A DNA stretch of 64,000 nt from Natronoarchaeum rubrum (lineage in GTDB: Archaea > Halobacteriota > Halobacteria > Halobacteriales > Natronoarchaeaceae), in contig NZ_JANHDP010000002.1 in NCBI RefSeq assembly GCF_024494695.1, forward strand, positions 434,001 to 498,000. Direction: 5' to 3'. Of this stretch, positions 50,131 to 57,742 are shown one piece after another. The notes below the pieces were generated by a model. That model did not search any database and was not told where the DNA came from. It was given only the letters and a program-made list of their open reading frames with translations. Each line of letters opens with the position of its first letter. Position 1 is the stretch's first letter. Both the position numbers and the translations under genes were made by a program.

Positions 50131-52942
50131 TTCAGATCCGACGATCAACGAGCTGTGTAGCCGCCTCGCGGAAGCCGAACCAACAGCCGAGCCCGCCGTG
50201 ATGGGCCGGATCTCGCGGTCGGTTCTCGACAATCCGTCCGAGTGGCCCGTGATGAACCCGACCGCTCGGAGCGCCGAAATCCTGCAGTCGTATCTCGACC
50301 ACGACGACCCCGAACTCCGAAGCGGGGCCGCCCTCGTGCTCGGTGCGATCATCGCGGGGGCGACCCAGCCGGATCCAGAAGAGATCGTGGACAAATCGGC
50401 CGTGAGTGCCCAGTTGCTCGAACTAATCGACGACGACAGCACTCGAGTGCGCCAGGTGATCGTCTCAACCGGGCTCCTCGGTGGTATCGTCGGCGAGGTA
50501 CTCGATGACGACTCGTTTCCGGCGTCTGCAACCGACGACGACCGTGGCCCCCCGAAATCCGTCCCGTGGTTGGCGATGGCTCTCTTCGACCGCCTGCACG
50601 ATCCGGCACCGATCGTCCGCAAACGAGTTGCCCACCATCTCGAGTCACACGCCGTCGCACTGCTCGAGGAGCACCCGGACGCCCGCACTGCAATCGGCAC
50701 GGTCATCGACACCCTCGAGGACGACCTCGACGCACTTGCGCCGGAGCGTGACGCGACGACGCCCCGGTACGCGGCGGCCCGCATCCTCTGTGACGTGGCA
50801 GAAGAGTCCCCGGACCTGCTGCTCGATCGCGTCGATCGCCTCGACGAGTACCTCGATGTCGACGAGGACGAGATTCGAATCCGGATGGCGCGAACGCTCG
50901 GGCAGTTGGTCCAGTCGGACCACGTCGATCGAGCGGGCGTCGCCGAACGCGTCGTCGATCGGCTCGCTGGCCAGGGCCGCTCTCTACACGGCGATGCGGA
51001 TCTGCTCGTGTCGGCTGGACTGGCCGCCAACGACGGAGCAGGTAAGACAGAAGCGGCTCTCACTGCACTGCTTCAGGTCCGAAGTCCCGATCACCGAAGT
51101 AGGGGCGCCGACACGCTGGCTCGGTACGTCCGTCAGAGCGATCGGTCCTTTGAGCCACACTTCGAGGCGGTAGCCGAGTACTCCGAAGCGCGCTCGTTCA
51201 GCGAGCGCAGTGAGGATCCGCTCGTCACGCTGGCTGCAGACTATCCGGAGTTCGTGGCGGACTGCCTGATCGACTGGCACGAATCGATCGTCGATGGGTC
51301 CGCACACAGAACGATCGACGACGACTTGCTGGTCGCGATCTGTGACCGGAACCCGGCGGCGATCGAGAAGTTCCTTCCCTACGCCGTCGAGACGGCCGGC
51401 CCGGAGTTCGATTACGAGCGGTTGGACCGCCATCAGGTCAGTTCATCAGTGCAGACGCTGAACACCCTGGCGAAGCGCCGACCGGAGGTGATTGGGGCTG
51501 TCGTGCCGGACCTGTTGGCAGCACGCGGACGGTCGGCTCCTCTCGACGACCAGGTTTCTGGTCTGGTGGAAGCGGTGGCCGACGTCGGACCTCCCGTCAC
51601 CGACGAAACTGTCGCCGCGCTCGAGGGTACGCTCCGATCGACCGAGGGGACCCTGGGCGCTGCACGGGCGCTGGCCGCACTCTACGAGGCGGGCCACGAC
51701 GCCGTCAACGACGACTACGAGATTTTCGTCGATCCGTATCGCGAGGGGGCCCTCGAGGGCTCGTCGAACGGCGGGAAATCTGCCCTACCACCCGTCGCGG
51801 CGGAGGATCCGGCATTCGTTTCGGACGTGCTGTACGATATCTTCGATCACTGGGCGGAAACTGACGAGGGGCGAGCCCCCACGAGAACCCTCGCGGCCGT
51901 CGCCGACGCCGAACTGGCCGCTGCCAGGTCGATTCTCGACGACTTGGTTGCAGTGACTCTGTCCGAAGAGCCGGCGGACGAGCGGGTCGAAAACCTATCC
52001 GACGACCAGCTCTTCGACCTTGTCAAGTTCTACATCTCGGGAGAACCGCCGAACGGTCCGGAGTTTTTCGAGCAGTTTCTCGATGCGCTCGTCCCGGTCG
52101 TCGAGCACGGATCGACGGCCGGCAACTCTACCGACGAGGGGGCGGAGGGCACTGATATCCCTGGTCGCTTCGATCCGGAGGATATCCTTGATCTGATTGA
52201 TTCCGAAACAACGTTGACGCCAGAGACGGTCGAACCGGCGCTCGAAACGTTTGTCGACGCGGTCCTCGAGCCGTTGCTATCGCCGCGACCGCCGGCAATG
52301 GAACTCCACCTCGATATCGCGAAAGAACTCGGATTCGGTCACCCGGTGGTGTTCGAGCCGCACGTTCAGAGGCTGCTCGAAGCCGCCGAAGCTGCGGACG
52401 ATCGCCAACAGGCCGATCTGGTCGGATACATGCTCTGTGAGTTAGGTGAGGAAACGCCTGAGACCATCCAGGAGCATCTCGACCGGCTGTCGGATCTCGC
52501 CGCCGACGGCGACGTTGCCCCCAGCTCGATCGCGGCTGGCACGCTCGGTAAGTTGCTCGAGGAACGTCCTGAACGTGCTGACATTGTGATCGAACCACTC
52601 GCTGCTGGCTTCCCGGACATCTATACCTGGGCGCGTCGCCAAGCTGCGACAGCCCTCGAAACCGCGGCGCAGGAGGATCCGCAGGCGATTCGCGATGCGA
52701 TTCCCGAACTCGTGGCGCTCTTAGTCGCGTTCGACGGTTTGCCGGACGACGACCTCGACTGGTCGATCAGGCAGGAGATGAAGGCGTCCGTCAAAGACAC
52801 GTTCGAGACGCTGGAAACGGTTGCTGAGGAGGATCCCGAATCAGTACTGGCAGCGTTCGAGCCACACGGTGGTATCGAATCAGTAGCGGTGCCGGGCTGG
52901 TCGAGTCGGCTTGCAGGCCTCAGAGCGGCGCTCGACGAGTGA
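50117..52942 (+). CDS. large HEAT/ARM-repeat protein
   Basis: The 941-residue protein is made of repeated helical pairs with no catalytic motif. Repeats of about 35-45 residues show phrases such as DHDDPELRSGAALVLGAI, DPAPIVRKRVAHHLES, DEIRIRMARTLGQLV and DIYTWARRQAATALETAAQEDPQAIRDAIPELVALLV. HEAT solenoids are usually scaffolds for protein or nucleic-acid binding. Third-codon GC is a little lower than in neighbouring metabolic genes. The frame runs upstream to 49946, but the coupled ATG at 50117 is the natural start. It lies between dabB and cyanase on the plus strand; any link with them is unproven. Confidence 0.8.
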   Translation: MARSDSDPTINELCSRLAEAEPTAEPAVMGRISRSVLDNPSEWPVMNPTARSAEILQSYLDHDDPELRSGAALVLGAIIAGATQPDPEEIVDKSAVSAQLLELIDDDSTRVRQVIVSTGLLGGIVGEVLDDDSFPASATDDDRGPPKSVPWLAMALFDRLHDPAPIVRKRVAHHLESHAVALLEEHPDARTAIGTVIDTLEDDLDALAPERDATTPRYAAARILCDVAEESPDLLLDRVDRLDEYLDVDEDEIRIRMARTLGQLVQSDHVDRAGVAERVVDRLAGQGRSLHGDADLLVSAGLAANDGAGKTEAALTALLQVRSPDHRSRGADTLARYVRQSDRSFEPHFEAVAEYSEARSFSERSEDPLVTLAADYPEFVADCLIDWHESIVDGSAHRTIDDDLLVAICDRNPAAIEKFLPYAVETAGPEFDYERLDRHQVSSSVQTLNTLAKRRPEVIGAVVPDLLAARGRSAPLDDQVSGLVEAVADVGPPVTDETVAALEGTLRSTEGTLGAARALAALYEAGHDAVNDDYEIFVDPYREGALEGSSNGGKSALPPVAAEDPAFVSDVLYDIFDHWAETDEGRAPTRTLAAVADAELAAARSILDDLVAVTLSEEPADERVENLSDDQLFDLVKFYISGEPPNGPEFFEQFLDALVPVVEHGSTAGNSTDEGAEGTDIPGRFDPEDILDLIDSETTLTPETVEPALETFVDAVLEPLLSPRPPAMELHLDIAKELGFGHPVVFEPHVQRLLEAAEAADDRQQADLVGYMLCELGEETPETIQEHLDRLSDLAADGDVAPSSIAAGTLGKLLEERPERADIVIEPLAAGFPDIYTWARRQAATALETAAQEDPQAIRDAIPELVALLVAFDGLPDDDLDWSIRQEMKASVKDTFETLETVAEEDPESVLAAFEPHGGIESVAVPGWSSRLAGLRAALDE

Positions 52943-53058
52943 GTGATTGGTCGACCGTTTCAGGGTCGAGTCTCGTGGCAGCCGCCGCGTACTCTGTGAA
53001 TGTTCGGGCAGGGCGCTTCCACGGTCGCAAAAAGAAATCGGCTACCGCGCGACGGCGT

Positions 53059-53523
53059 CTACCAGCGCTTGTACGGCAGGAACTTCCCGTCGTACGTGAT
53101 GACGACGTGGTCGCCCTCCGGGTGGGGCTCCTTGTCCACGCTCACCTCGAAGTCGATCGCGCTCATGATGCCGTCGCCGAACTCCTCGTGGATCAGCGCT
53201 TTCATCGCCGGACCGTACACTTGCGGGACCTCGTAGAAACGGTAGAGACACGGGTCCGACGGGATCGTCGGCTCGCCCTGGCCCTTCATCGGCGGCTTCT
53301 GGAGCTCCTCGACGACGTCGCTCCCGAGATCGAGCACCTCCGCGAACGCCATCGCGTCGTCTTTCGTCATGCTCGCGGCGTCGTACGTCGCCGAGGCGAG
53401 GAACGTCTTGTCGCCGCCCACCTGATCGGCGATATCCGAGAACGTCATTCCTTTCTCCTCTTTGGCCGCGAGGATCTTGCTGCGCGTCTCCGACTTGTCG
53501 TTGATCTCGTTGCGAGGGATCAT
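53059..53523 (-). CDS. cynS: cyanase (cyanate hydratase)
   Basis: The 154-residue enzyme converts cyanate and bicarbonate to ammonia and CO2 by way of carbamate. The catalytic residues Arg95 and Glu98 (CLYRFYEVPQVYG) and Ser121 (GDGIMSAIDF) match Arg96, Glu99 and Ser122 of the E. coli enzyme exactly, shifted by one. An HTH-like N-terminal dimer domain (about 10-75) and the C-terminal end YDGKFLPYKRW are typical; the family forms decamers. A TTTTAATA box on the minus strand (53551-53558) is 28-35 bases upstream of the ATG, so the mRNA is probably leaderless. It reads toward the HEAT gene and is divergent from the transporter genes. Confidence 0.95.
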   Translation of the reverse strand: MIPRNEINDKSETRSKILAAKEEKGMTFSDIADQVGGDKTFLASATYDAASMTKDDAMAFAEVLDLGSDVVEELQKPPMKGQGEPTIPSDPCLYRFYEVPQVYGPAMKALIHEEFGDGIMSAIDFEVSVDKEPHPEGDHVVITYDGKFLPYKRW

Positions 53524-53946
53524 TTCCCATCCGTGAGGTTGCAGAGGACATATTAAAACATTCTCCTGATATAGAGTCAAGATCACTAGTTCAAATGGAA
53601 TATATTAGGTCATATGTCCAGATAAATCCGTTTTTGTGTTCGAACATCAGTTCATATCGCGCGCAGAGACGGGAGATCGTGCCGATCAGCTCGGGTGGGT
53701 GCTACTGTGCAACGAACCGACCCCGCCTGTTTCGAGAGCTCTCACGGGTGCTCTCGGCGTGCTCCGCTGGCGTCGGTACGGTCCGAATCTCGGCGTCGAA
53801 ACCTCGGTCCATACGTGGACGCTCGCCCGGGCCGAAGGGCCGAGCCGCGAAATAACCCCTTTGTGGCATAATAGTGGTTAAGGTGGCGTCAATCATCCAA
53901 GGATTAGGGTTATATGTACTCAATTGATTCTCAAAACTGGATACAA
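53524..53946. promoter_or_regulatory. divergent cynS - transporter intergenic region
   Basis: No gene is supported in these 423 bases; the frames present have Cys/Ser/Arg-rich, non-haloarchaeal composition. The region holds the cynS TATA box (53551-53558, minus strand), an A/T-rich stretch to about 53650, a GC-rich middle, and TTATATG at 53910-53916 upstream of the first transporter leader ORF. A shared divergent control region for cyanase and transporter is plausible. Confidence 0.5.
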
Positions 53947-54033
53947 ATGAGCGAAACGACTGCTACTGTGGGCAGCAGCGTACGGACGTCAACTGCAACT
54001 CGTTGCGGATCGATCGCAGCGAGGTGGTACTAG
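53947..54033 (+). CDS. 28-codon leader ORF ahead of the first FNT transporter
   Basis: MSETTATVGSSV opens a 28-residue frame that ends at a TAG two bases before the transporter ATG. TTATATG at 53910-53916 predicts transcription start near 53937-53942, so this ATG is the first one on the mRNA and would be translated as a nearly leaderless start. A Shine-Dalgarno-like GAGGTGG lies inside the leader and would serve the transporter. The peptide is Ser/Thr/Ala-rich with Arg and a Cys near its end, not acidic. It may be regulatory or just set up re-initiation. Confidence 0.45.
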   Translation: MSETTATVGSSVRTSTATRCGSIAARWY

Positions 54034-54035
54034 CT

Positions 54036-54881
54036 ATGTACAGCGAGACCATCGAGGACGTCTCGGGCGCGGCGGCCGCGCAGATGGAGTTGATCAACAA
54101 ACGCTTACTGGCGTACCTCGCGCACTCGGCGCTGGCCGGGGCGTACCTCGGCTTCGGGGTCGCGATCGCCTTTATTTTCGCGGGCGATCTCATGGGGACC
54201 CAGTTCGAGCCGTTCCAGGGCATCGTGATGGGCGCCAGCTTCGGAATCGCGCTGTCGCTGGTCATCATGGCGGGCTCGGAGCTGTTTACGGGCAACGCGA
54301 TGATCATGACCATCGGGCAGCTCACCGGCCGTGTCCCCGCGGGCGCGACGCTGAAGGTCTGGGCGTGGTCGTGGATCGGCAACCTGATCGGGTCGGTGAT
54401 CATCGCCGCGATGCTCGTCGGCTCGGGGACGCTCCCCACCGAGCCGTTCGCGGCCATCGGCGCCGCCAAGATGACTATGGCGCCCTTGGAGCTGTTCCTG
54501 CGGGCGATGCTGTGCAACTGGCTGATCGTCCTCGCCGTGTGGTGTAACTTCCGCCTGGAGAACCCGGTCGCGAAGCTCATCATGATCTTCTGGTGCCTGC
54601 TGGTGTTCATCGGCGCCGGCTTCGAGCACAGCATCGCCAACATGGCGATCCTGACCTCGGCGAACCTCCTGCCGATCGCGGACCCGGCGGTCTCGTGGTC
54701 GGGAATGGCGTACAACATCGCGATCGTCACGGCCGGTAACGTCGCCAGCGGCGTGTTCTGCCTGGGCGCCGTCTACTACTACATCTCCACCTCGTACGGC
54801 ATCGAGTACGAGTGGAGCATGGAGGACAACGTCGCGATGAACGTCGGCGCCGGCACCGCGGCCTCTCAGGACGACGACTGA
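54036..54881 (+). CDS. formate/nitrite transporter (FNT) family protein, copy 1
   Basis: The 281-residue membrane protein has six helices and the two FNT half-helix signatures: GSELFTGNAMIM (about 82-93) and NPVAKLIMIFWCLLVFIGAGFEHSIANM (about 172-200) with the central His in GFEHS. The pentameric family passes formate, nitrite, hydrosulfide and related small monovalent anions. With nirA and cynS nearby, nitrite and possibly cyanate are the candidate substrates. GAGGTGG about 12 bases upstream is the ribosome-binding site. The ATG at 54036 follows the leader ORF by two bases. A 31% longer N-terminus is not needed; copy 2 starts with the same MYxxSxxDIS-like phrase. Confidence 0.9.
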   Translation: MYSETIEDVSGAAAAQMELINKRLLAYLAHSALAGAYLGFGVAIAFIFAGDLMGTQFEPFQGIVMGASFGIALSLVIMAGSELFTGNAMIMTIGQLTGRVPAGATLKVWAWSWIGNLIGSVIIAAMLVGSGTLPTEPFAAIGAAKMTMAPLELFLRAMLCNWLIVLAVWCNFRLENPVAKLIMIFWCLLVFIGAGFEHSIANMAILTSANLLPIADPAVSWSGMAYNIAIVTAGNVASGVFCLGAVYYYISTSYGIEYEWSMEDNVAMNVGAGTAASQDDD

Positions 54882-55062
54882 TCGTTCGATCGGAAACGAA
54901 TCCCCTTTTTCGACGTGCGGTGAAAACGACAGGAGAGTCGGTCGGACCCGATACCGTGCCCGAAGCGGTCGGACCCCGACGCTCTCGGCTACCGGACGGC
55001 GGTTCGAAGGGCCCTGGCCGAACCGCCGGCGGTCGCCGTCGCCGCGAGCCGGTTGACGTTCG

Positions 55063-55099
55063 ACCAGTAATTAACCGTCTTTGTGAAGCTATTACTGGT
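55063..55099. promoter_or_regulatory. inverted repeat overlapping the TATA box of the second transporter unit
   Basis: ACCAGTAAT (55063-55071) and ATTACTGGT (55091-55099) form a perfect 9-base inverted repeat with a 19-base spacer. The right arm overlaps the TATA-like CTATTAC (about 55089-55095) predicted for the leader ORF at 55118. It may be an operator or, as RNA, a terminator hairpin of the preceding gene. Confidence 0.5.
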
Positions 55100-55117
55100 T
55101 ATCTGGGCTTGTACTGT

Positions 55118-55204
55118 ATGAATTCGGCCGTTTCGGATTCCCAGATCGATAGACATAAGTTCGGGAAGGTTGGCCATTCATTCGAGAAGCCAGACGAGAT
55201 ATGA
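55118..55204 (+). CDS. 28-codon leader ORF (first of two) ahead of the second FNT transporter
   Basis: A 28-residue frame starting MNSAVSDSQIDRHKFG stops at a TGA (55202-55204) that overlaps the next ATG (55201) in an ATGA junction. A TATA-like CTATTAC about 25-29 bases upstream would make it a leaderless start. Its length equals the leader of the first transporter, but the sequences differ. It could be a true small protein or a control peptide. Confidence 0.4.
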   Translation: MNSAVSDSQIDRHKFGKVGHSFEKPDEI

Positions 55205-55380
55205 ACATGGAGTCATCAAAATCAGAAAAAAGGTCTGATGTGGTCAGCGTGAGTTCGAAGAGCAGTATTTGTTCAATCACTCGCCGGTCGGCAGCCGCAG
55301 TCGGTGAACGATCCTCCGCCGACGCCCCTGCGAACTGGACGATGCGTCATCGTTCGGCCACCGCGGCGGGAGGTGCCTGA
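55201..55380 (+). CDS. 59-codon leader ORF (second of two) ahead of the second FNT transporter
   Basis: The frame starts at an ATG inside an ATGA junction and ends at a TGA (55378-55380) two bases before the transporter ATG. The transporter ribosome-binding site GGAGGTG lies in its last codons. The peptide starts MNMESSKSEKRSDVV and is then Ser/Ala/Arg-rich and poor in acidic residues, unlike most proteins here, so a coding role is uncertain. The same two-base spacing occurs before the first transporter. Confidence 0.4.
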   Translation: MNMESSKSEKRSDVVSVSSKSSICSITRRSAAAVGERSSADAPANWTMRHRSATAAGGA

Positions 55381-55382
55381 GG

Positions 55383-56222
55383 ATGTACGAGGATTCCCTC
55401 ACGGACATCAGCGACGCCGCGGCCGCGCAGGTCGAACTCGTCAAAAAGAGCCTCCCGGCGTATCTGGTCCACTCCGGTATGGCCGGCGTGTACATCGCCT
55501 TCGCGGTCGTGATGACGTTCATCTTCGGTCAGTCGCTGTACCAGACGGTGTTCGAGCCGGTACGGGGCATCGTGATGGCCGCGGTGTTCGGCATCGCGCT
55601 GTCGCTGGTCATCGTCGCCGGCTCGGAGCTGTTTACGGGCAACGCGATGATCATGTCCGTCGGCGCGCTGACCGACCGGACGACGTGGAGCGACCTCGGG
55701 ACGGTCTGGAGCATCTCCTGGGTCGGCAATCTCATGGGATCGTTCCTCATCGTCGGGCTGGCGTACCTCGCGGGCGTGTTCCCCGACGGAGCGCTGCTCG
55801 CGTCGGTCGGCAGCTACAAGATGAACGCCCCGGCGATCGAGCTGTTCACCCGCGCGATCCTCTGTAACTGGCTGGTCGTGCTCGCGGTGTGGAGCAACTT
55901 CCAGCTCGAAAACCCGGTCGCCAAGCTCATCATGGTCTGGTGGTGCCTGCTGGCGTTCGTCGGTTCCGGGTTCGAGCACAGCGTCGCCAACATGAGCATC
56001 CTCGGGCTGGCGAACGTGATCGCCCCGGGCGCCGCCGGCGTCTCGTGGCAGGGGATGGCGTACAACCTCACTATCGTCACGGCCGGCAACATCGTCAGCG
56101 GCGTCGTCTGCATGGGCGCTGCCTACTACTACGTGACGTCGTCGTACGGCTACTCGTGGAACTGGGGCGTCGAGGACACGTCGACCCAGACCGGCAACGT
56201 GGTCGTCAGCGACGACGACTGA
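55383..56222 (+). CDS. formate/nitrite transporter (FNT) family protein, copy 2
   Basis: The 279-residue protein is clearly a paralogue of the gene at 54036: the same six helices, GSELFTGNAMIMSVGALT, NPVAKLIMVWWCLLAFVGSGFEHSVANM with the central His, and a GMAYNLTIVTAGN helix near the end. Differences cluster in the loops and N-terminus. GGAGGTG is the ribosome-binding site. Tandem FNT genes may differ in anion preference (nitrite, formate, or perhaps cyanate). The gene is followed by a ferredoxin gene after 79 bases. Confidence 0.9.
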   Translation: MYEDSLTDISDAAAAQVELVKKSLPAYLVHSGMAGVYIAFAVVMTFIFGQSLYQTVFEPVRGIVMAAVFGIALSLVIVAGSELFTGNAMIMSVGALTDRTTWSDLGTVWSISWVGNLMGSFLIVGLAYLAGVFPDGALLASVGSYKMNAPAIELFTRAILCNWLVVLAVWSNFQLENPVAKLIMVWWCLLAFVGSGFEHSVANMSILGLANVIAPGAAGVSWQGMAYNLTIVTAGNIVSGVVCMGAAYYYVTSSYGYSWNWGVEDTSTQTGNVVVSDDD

Positions 56223-56301
56223 TCGGACGCGACTGACCGAACGACCGATTTTTCGCGCGACTACCGAAACCTGAAAGGTCGAACGGTTCCAGATACGAAC
56301 G

Positions 56302-56646
56302 ATGAGCGATCTTGACGCCGAGATTCAGGAACCCAGCGACGTCGGGAGCGCCGACGCCCCGCCGGTCGAGGAGAAGCCCTACAAGATCATCTTCGAGGCG
56401 AACAAGTGCTTCGGCGCGGGCAAGTGCGCGGAGGTCTCGAAGAACTGGGAGATGGACCTCAAAAGCGAGATGGCAAAGCCCCGGTCGTACTACGTCGGCG
56501 AGGACGATCTCGATCACAACGTCCGCGCCGCGGAGGTCTGCCCCGCGAAGAAGGGCGACGGCTGCATCCACGTGATCGACCGCCGAACCGACGAGGAACT
56601 CGCTCCGAATCCCCACGGCGACGGCACGCTCTCGGTCGACTGGTAA
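56302..56646 (+). CDS. small single-cluster ferredoxin
   Basis: The 114-residue protein has cysteines 36, 42, 80 and 88 in the pattern C-x5-C ... C-P-x6-C (NKCFGAGKCAEV and AAEVCPAKKGDGC). The first three match the short 3Fe-4S/4Fe-4S ferredoxins that have C-x5-C then CP; the fourth may complete a 4Fe-4S cluster. A disordered acidic N-terminus precedes the domain (about 26). Placed after the two transporters and in the same block as nirA, it is a candidate electron donor for nitrite reduction. Confidence 0.8.
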   Translation: MSDLDAEIQEPSDVGSADAPPVEEKPYKIIFEANKCFGAGKCAEVSKNWEMDLKSEMAKPRSYYVGEDDLDHNVRAAEVCPAKKGDGCIHVIDRRTDEELAPNPHGDGTLSVDW

Positions 56647-56686
56647 GCGAAACCCACTTGCCACCGAGGCGGCAATCCGGACCTGC

Positions 56687-56771
56687 GCGAGGGTGGCTGA
56701 GCTAGGCCAAAGGCGGCGGACTTAAGATCCGCTCCCTTAGGGGTCCATGGGTTCGAATCCCATCCCTCGCA
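56687..56771 (+). tRNA. tRNA-Leu (anticodon UAA)
   Basis: An 85-base class II tRNA folds with acceptor arms GCGAGGG and CCCTCGC, discriminator A, a D-arm GGCTGAGCTAGGCCAAAGGC region, an anticodon arm GCGGA-CTTAAGA-TCCGC with anticodon TAA, a variable arm around CCCTTAGGGG, and a T-arm ATGGG-TTCGAAT-CCCAT. The CCA end is not encoded. Its last 21 bases recur downstream at 56888-56908. Confidence 0.95.
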
Positions 56772-56887
56772 CTTCTCTCGACGCGAACGGACGTGAGCGT
56801 CGTGTAAGTCTGACGTTGGGATTCGAAGTAGACCAGTCGCATGCCCGGGACGCGAACGCAGTGAGCGACCCGGAACGCCTGGACGTA

Positions 56888-56908
56888 GTTCGAATCCCAT
56901 CCCTCGCA
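56888..56908 (+). repeat. duplicated 3' end of tRNA-Leu (attachment-site-like)
   Basis: These 21 bases are identical to the last 21 bases of tRNA-Leu (56751-56771), from the T-loop GTTCGAAT through CCCTCGC and the discriminator A. The copy lies 116 bases after the tRNA. The span between contains an internal pair of similar phrases (GACGCGAACG ... GTGAGCG at about 56780 and 56850) and a degenerate GGGATTCGAA at about 56818. A direct repeat of a tRNA 3' end is the footprint of site-specific integration; the cargo here is gone or tiny. Confidence 0.75.
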
Positions 56909-57033
56909 TTTTCCAGCCCGGACACGAGCATCGCGAGCTTCGGCAACGGCCTCGACGAGCGCAGACGCCGATCGGTTCGCGGCTTCTCGGCTTCGGGACA
57001 ACGCCTACGGGGCCGGAGCCACTGCCATTTGGC

Positions 57034-57687
57034 ATGAGCGTCGTTGTCGAGTTCGGGCTCGATAGCGGCGAGTTCGAGCTCGGACGTATCCTCGAACTCA
57101 CAGCCGGCGAGGAGCTACAGCTCGAAGCGGTCGTCCCGACCGGCGAGCGCGCGGTGCCGTCGTTCTGGACCGACGGCGTCGACGTCGAGGCCTTCGAGGG
57201 CCGCGTCCGCGACCACGAAGCCGTCGAGTCGTTGACCGCGGTCCAGACGGCCGGGGAGCGCTGTCTCTACGCTTTGGAGTGGAACCGGCGGTCCGACCCC
57301 GTGATCGCGGGAATCCGGTCGGAGGGCGGTCAGTTGCTCCAGGCGAGCGCCGAGGCTGACGGCTGGGAGTTCCAGATCCGGTTTCCCACCCGCGGCCCGC
57401 TGTCGGCGTACCAGTCCCGGCTCCGCGACGCGGGGATCGTACCGTCGATTCGTCGGGTGTACACCCCGAGCGATCTGGATGGGGCGGGAGGGTACGGACT
57501 GACTGACAGCCAGCGCGAGGCGCTGACGCTCGCCGTCGCGCGGGGATACTACGACGTCCCACGGAGCTGTTCGACGGCCGCGCTGGGGGAAGCGCTGGGC
57601 GTCTCCGATCAGGCTATCACCGAGCGGCTGCGCCGGGGCACTGACGCGCTGGTGTCGGCCACACTGCTGCCCGACGCCGAAGACTGA
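57034..57687 (+). CDS. Bat-type HTH transcriptional regulator
   Basis: The 217-residue protein has an N-terminal ligand/sensor-like half (about 1-145) and the C-terminal HTH-10 domain. The HTH has LTDSQREALTLAVARGYYDVPRSCSTAALGEALGVSDQAITERLRRGTDAL (about 155-205), with the recognition helix around SDQAITERLRR. It resembles the regulator at 19928 in layout and length, so both belong to the same large haloarchaeal family. Target genes are unknown. Confidence 0.9.
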   Translation: MSVVVEFGLDSGEFELGRILELTAGEELQLEAVVPTGERAVPSFWTDGVDVEAFEGRVRDHEAVESLTAVQTAGERCLYALEWNRRSDPVIAGIRSEGGQLLQASAEADGWEFQIRFPTRGPLSAYQSRLRDAGIVPSIRRVYTPSDLDGAGGYGLTDSQREALTLAVARGYYDVPRSCSTAALGEALGVSDQAITERLRRGTDALVSATLLPDAED

Positions 57688-57742
57688 TCGCTGCGTCGGC
57701 AGATGAGTTAGTATATGTGTCGGGCCCGATCAAATGGGCGGT

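Noticed and set aside
53595..53881. overlapping ORFs of about 80 codons between cynS and the first transporter
   Set aside because: Non-haloarchaeal amino-acid composition and no start-proximal promoter; likely spacer.
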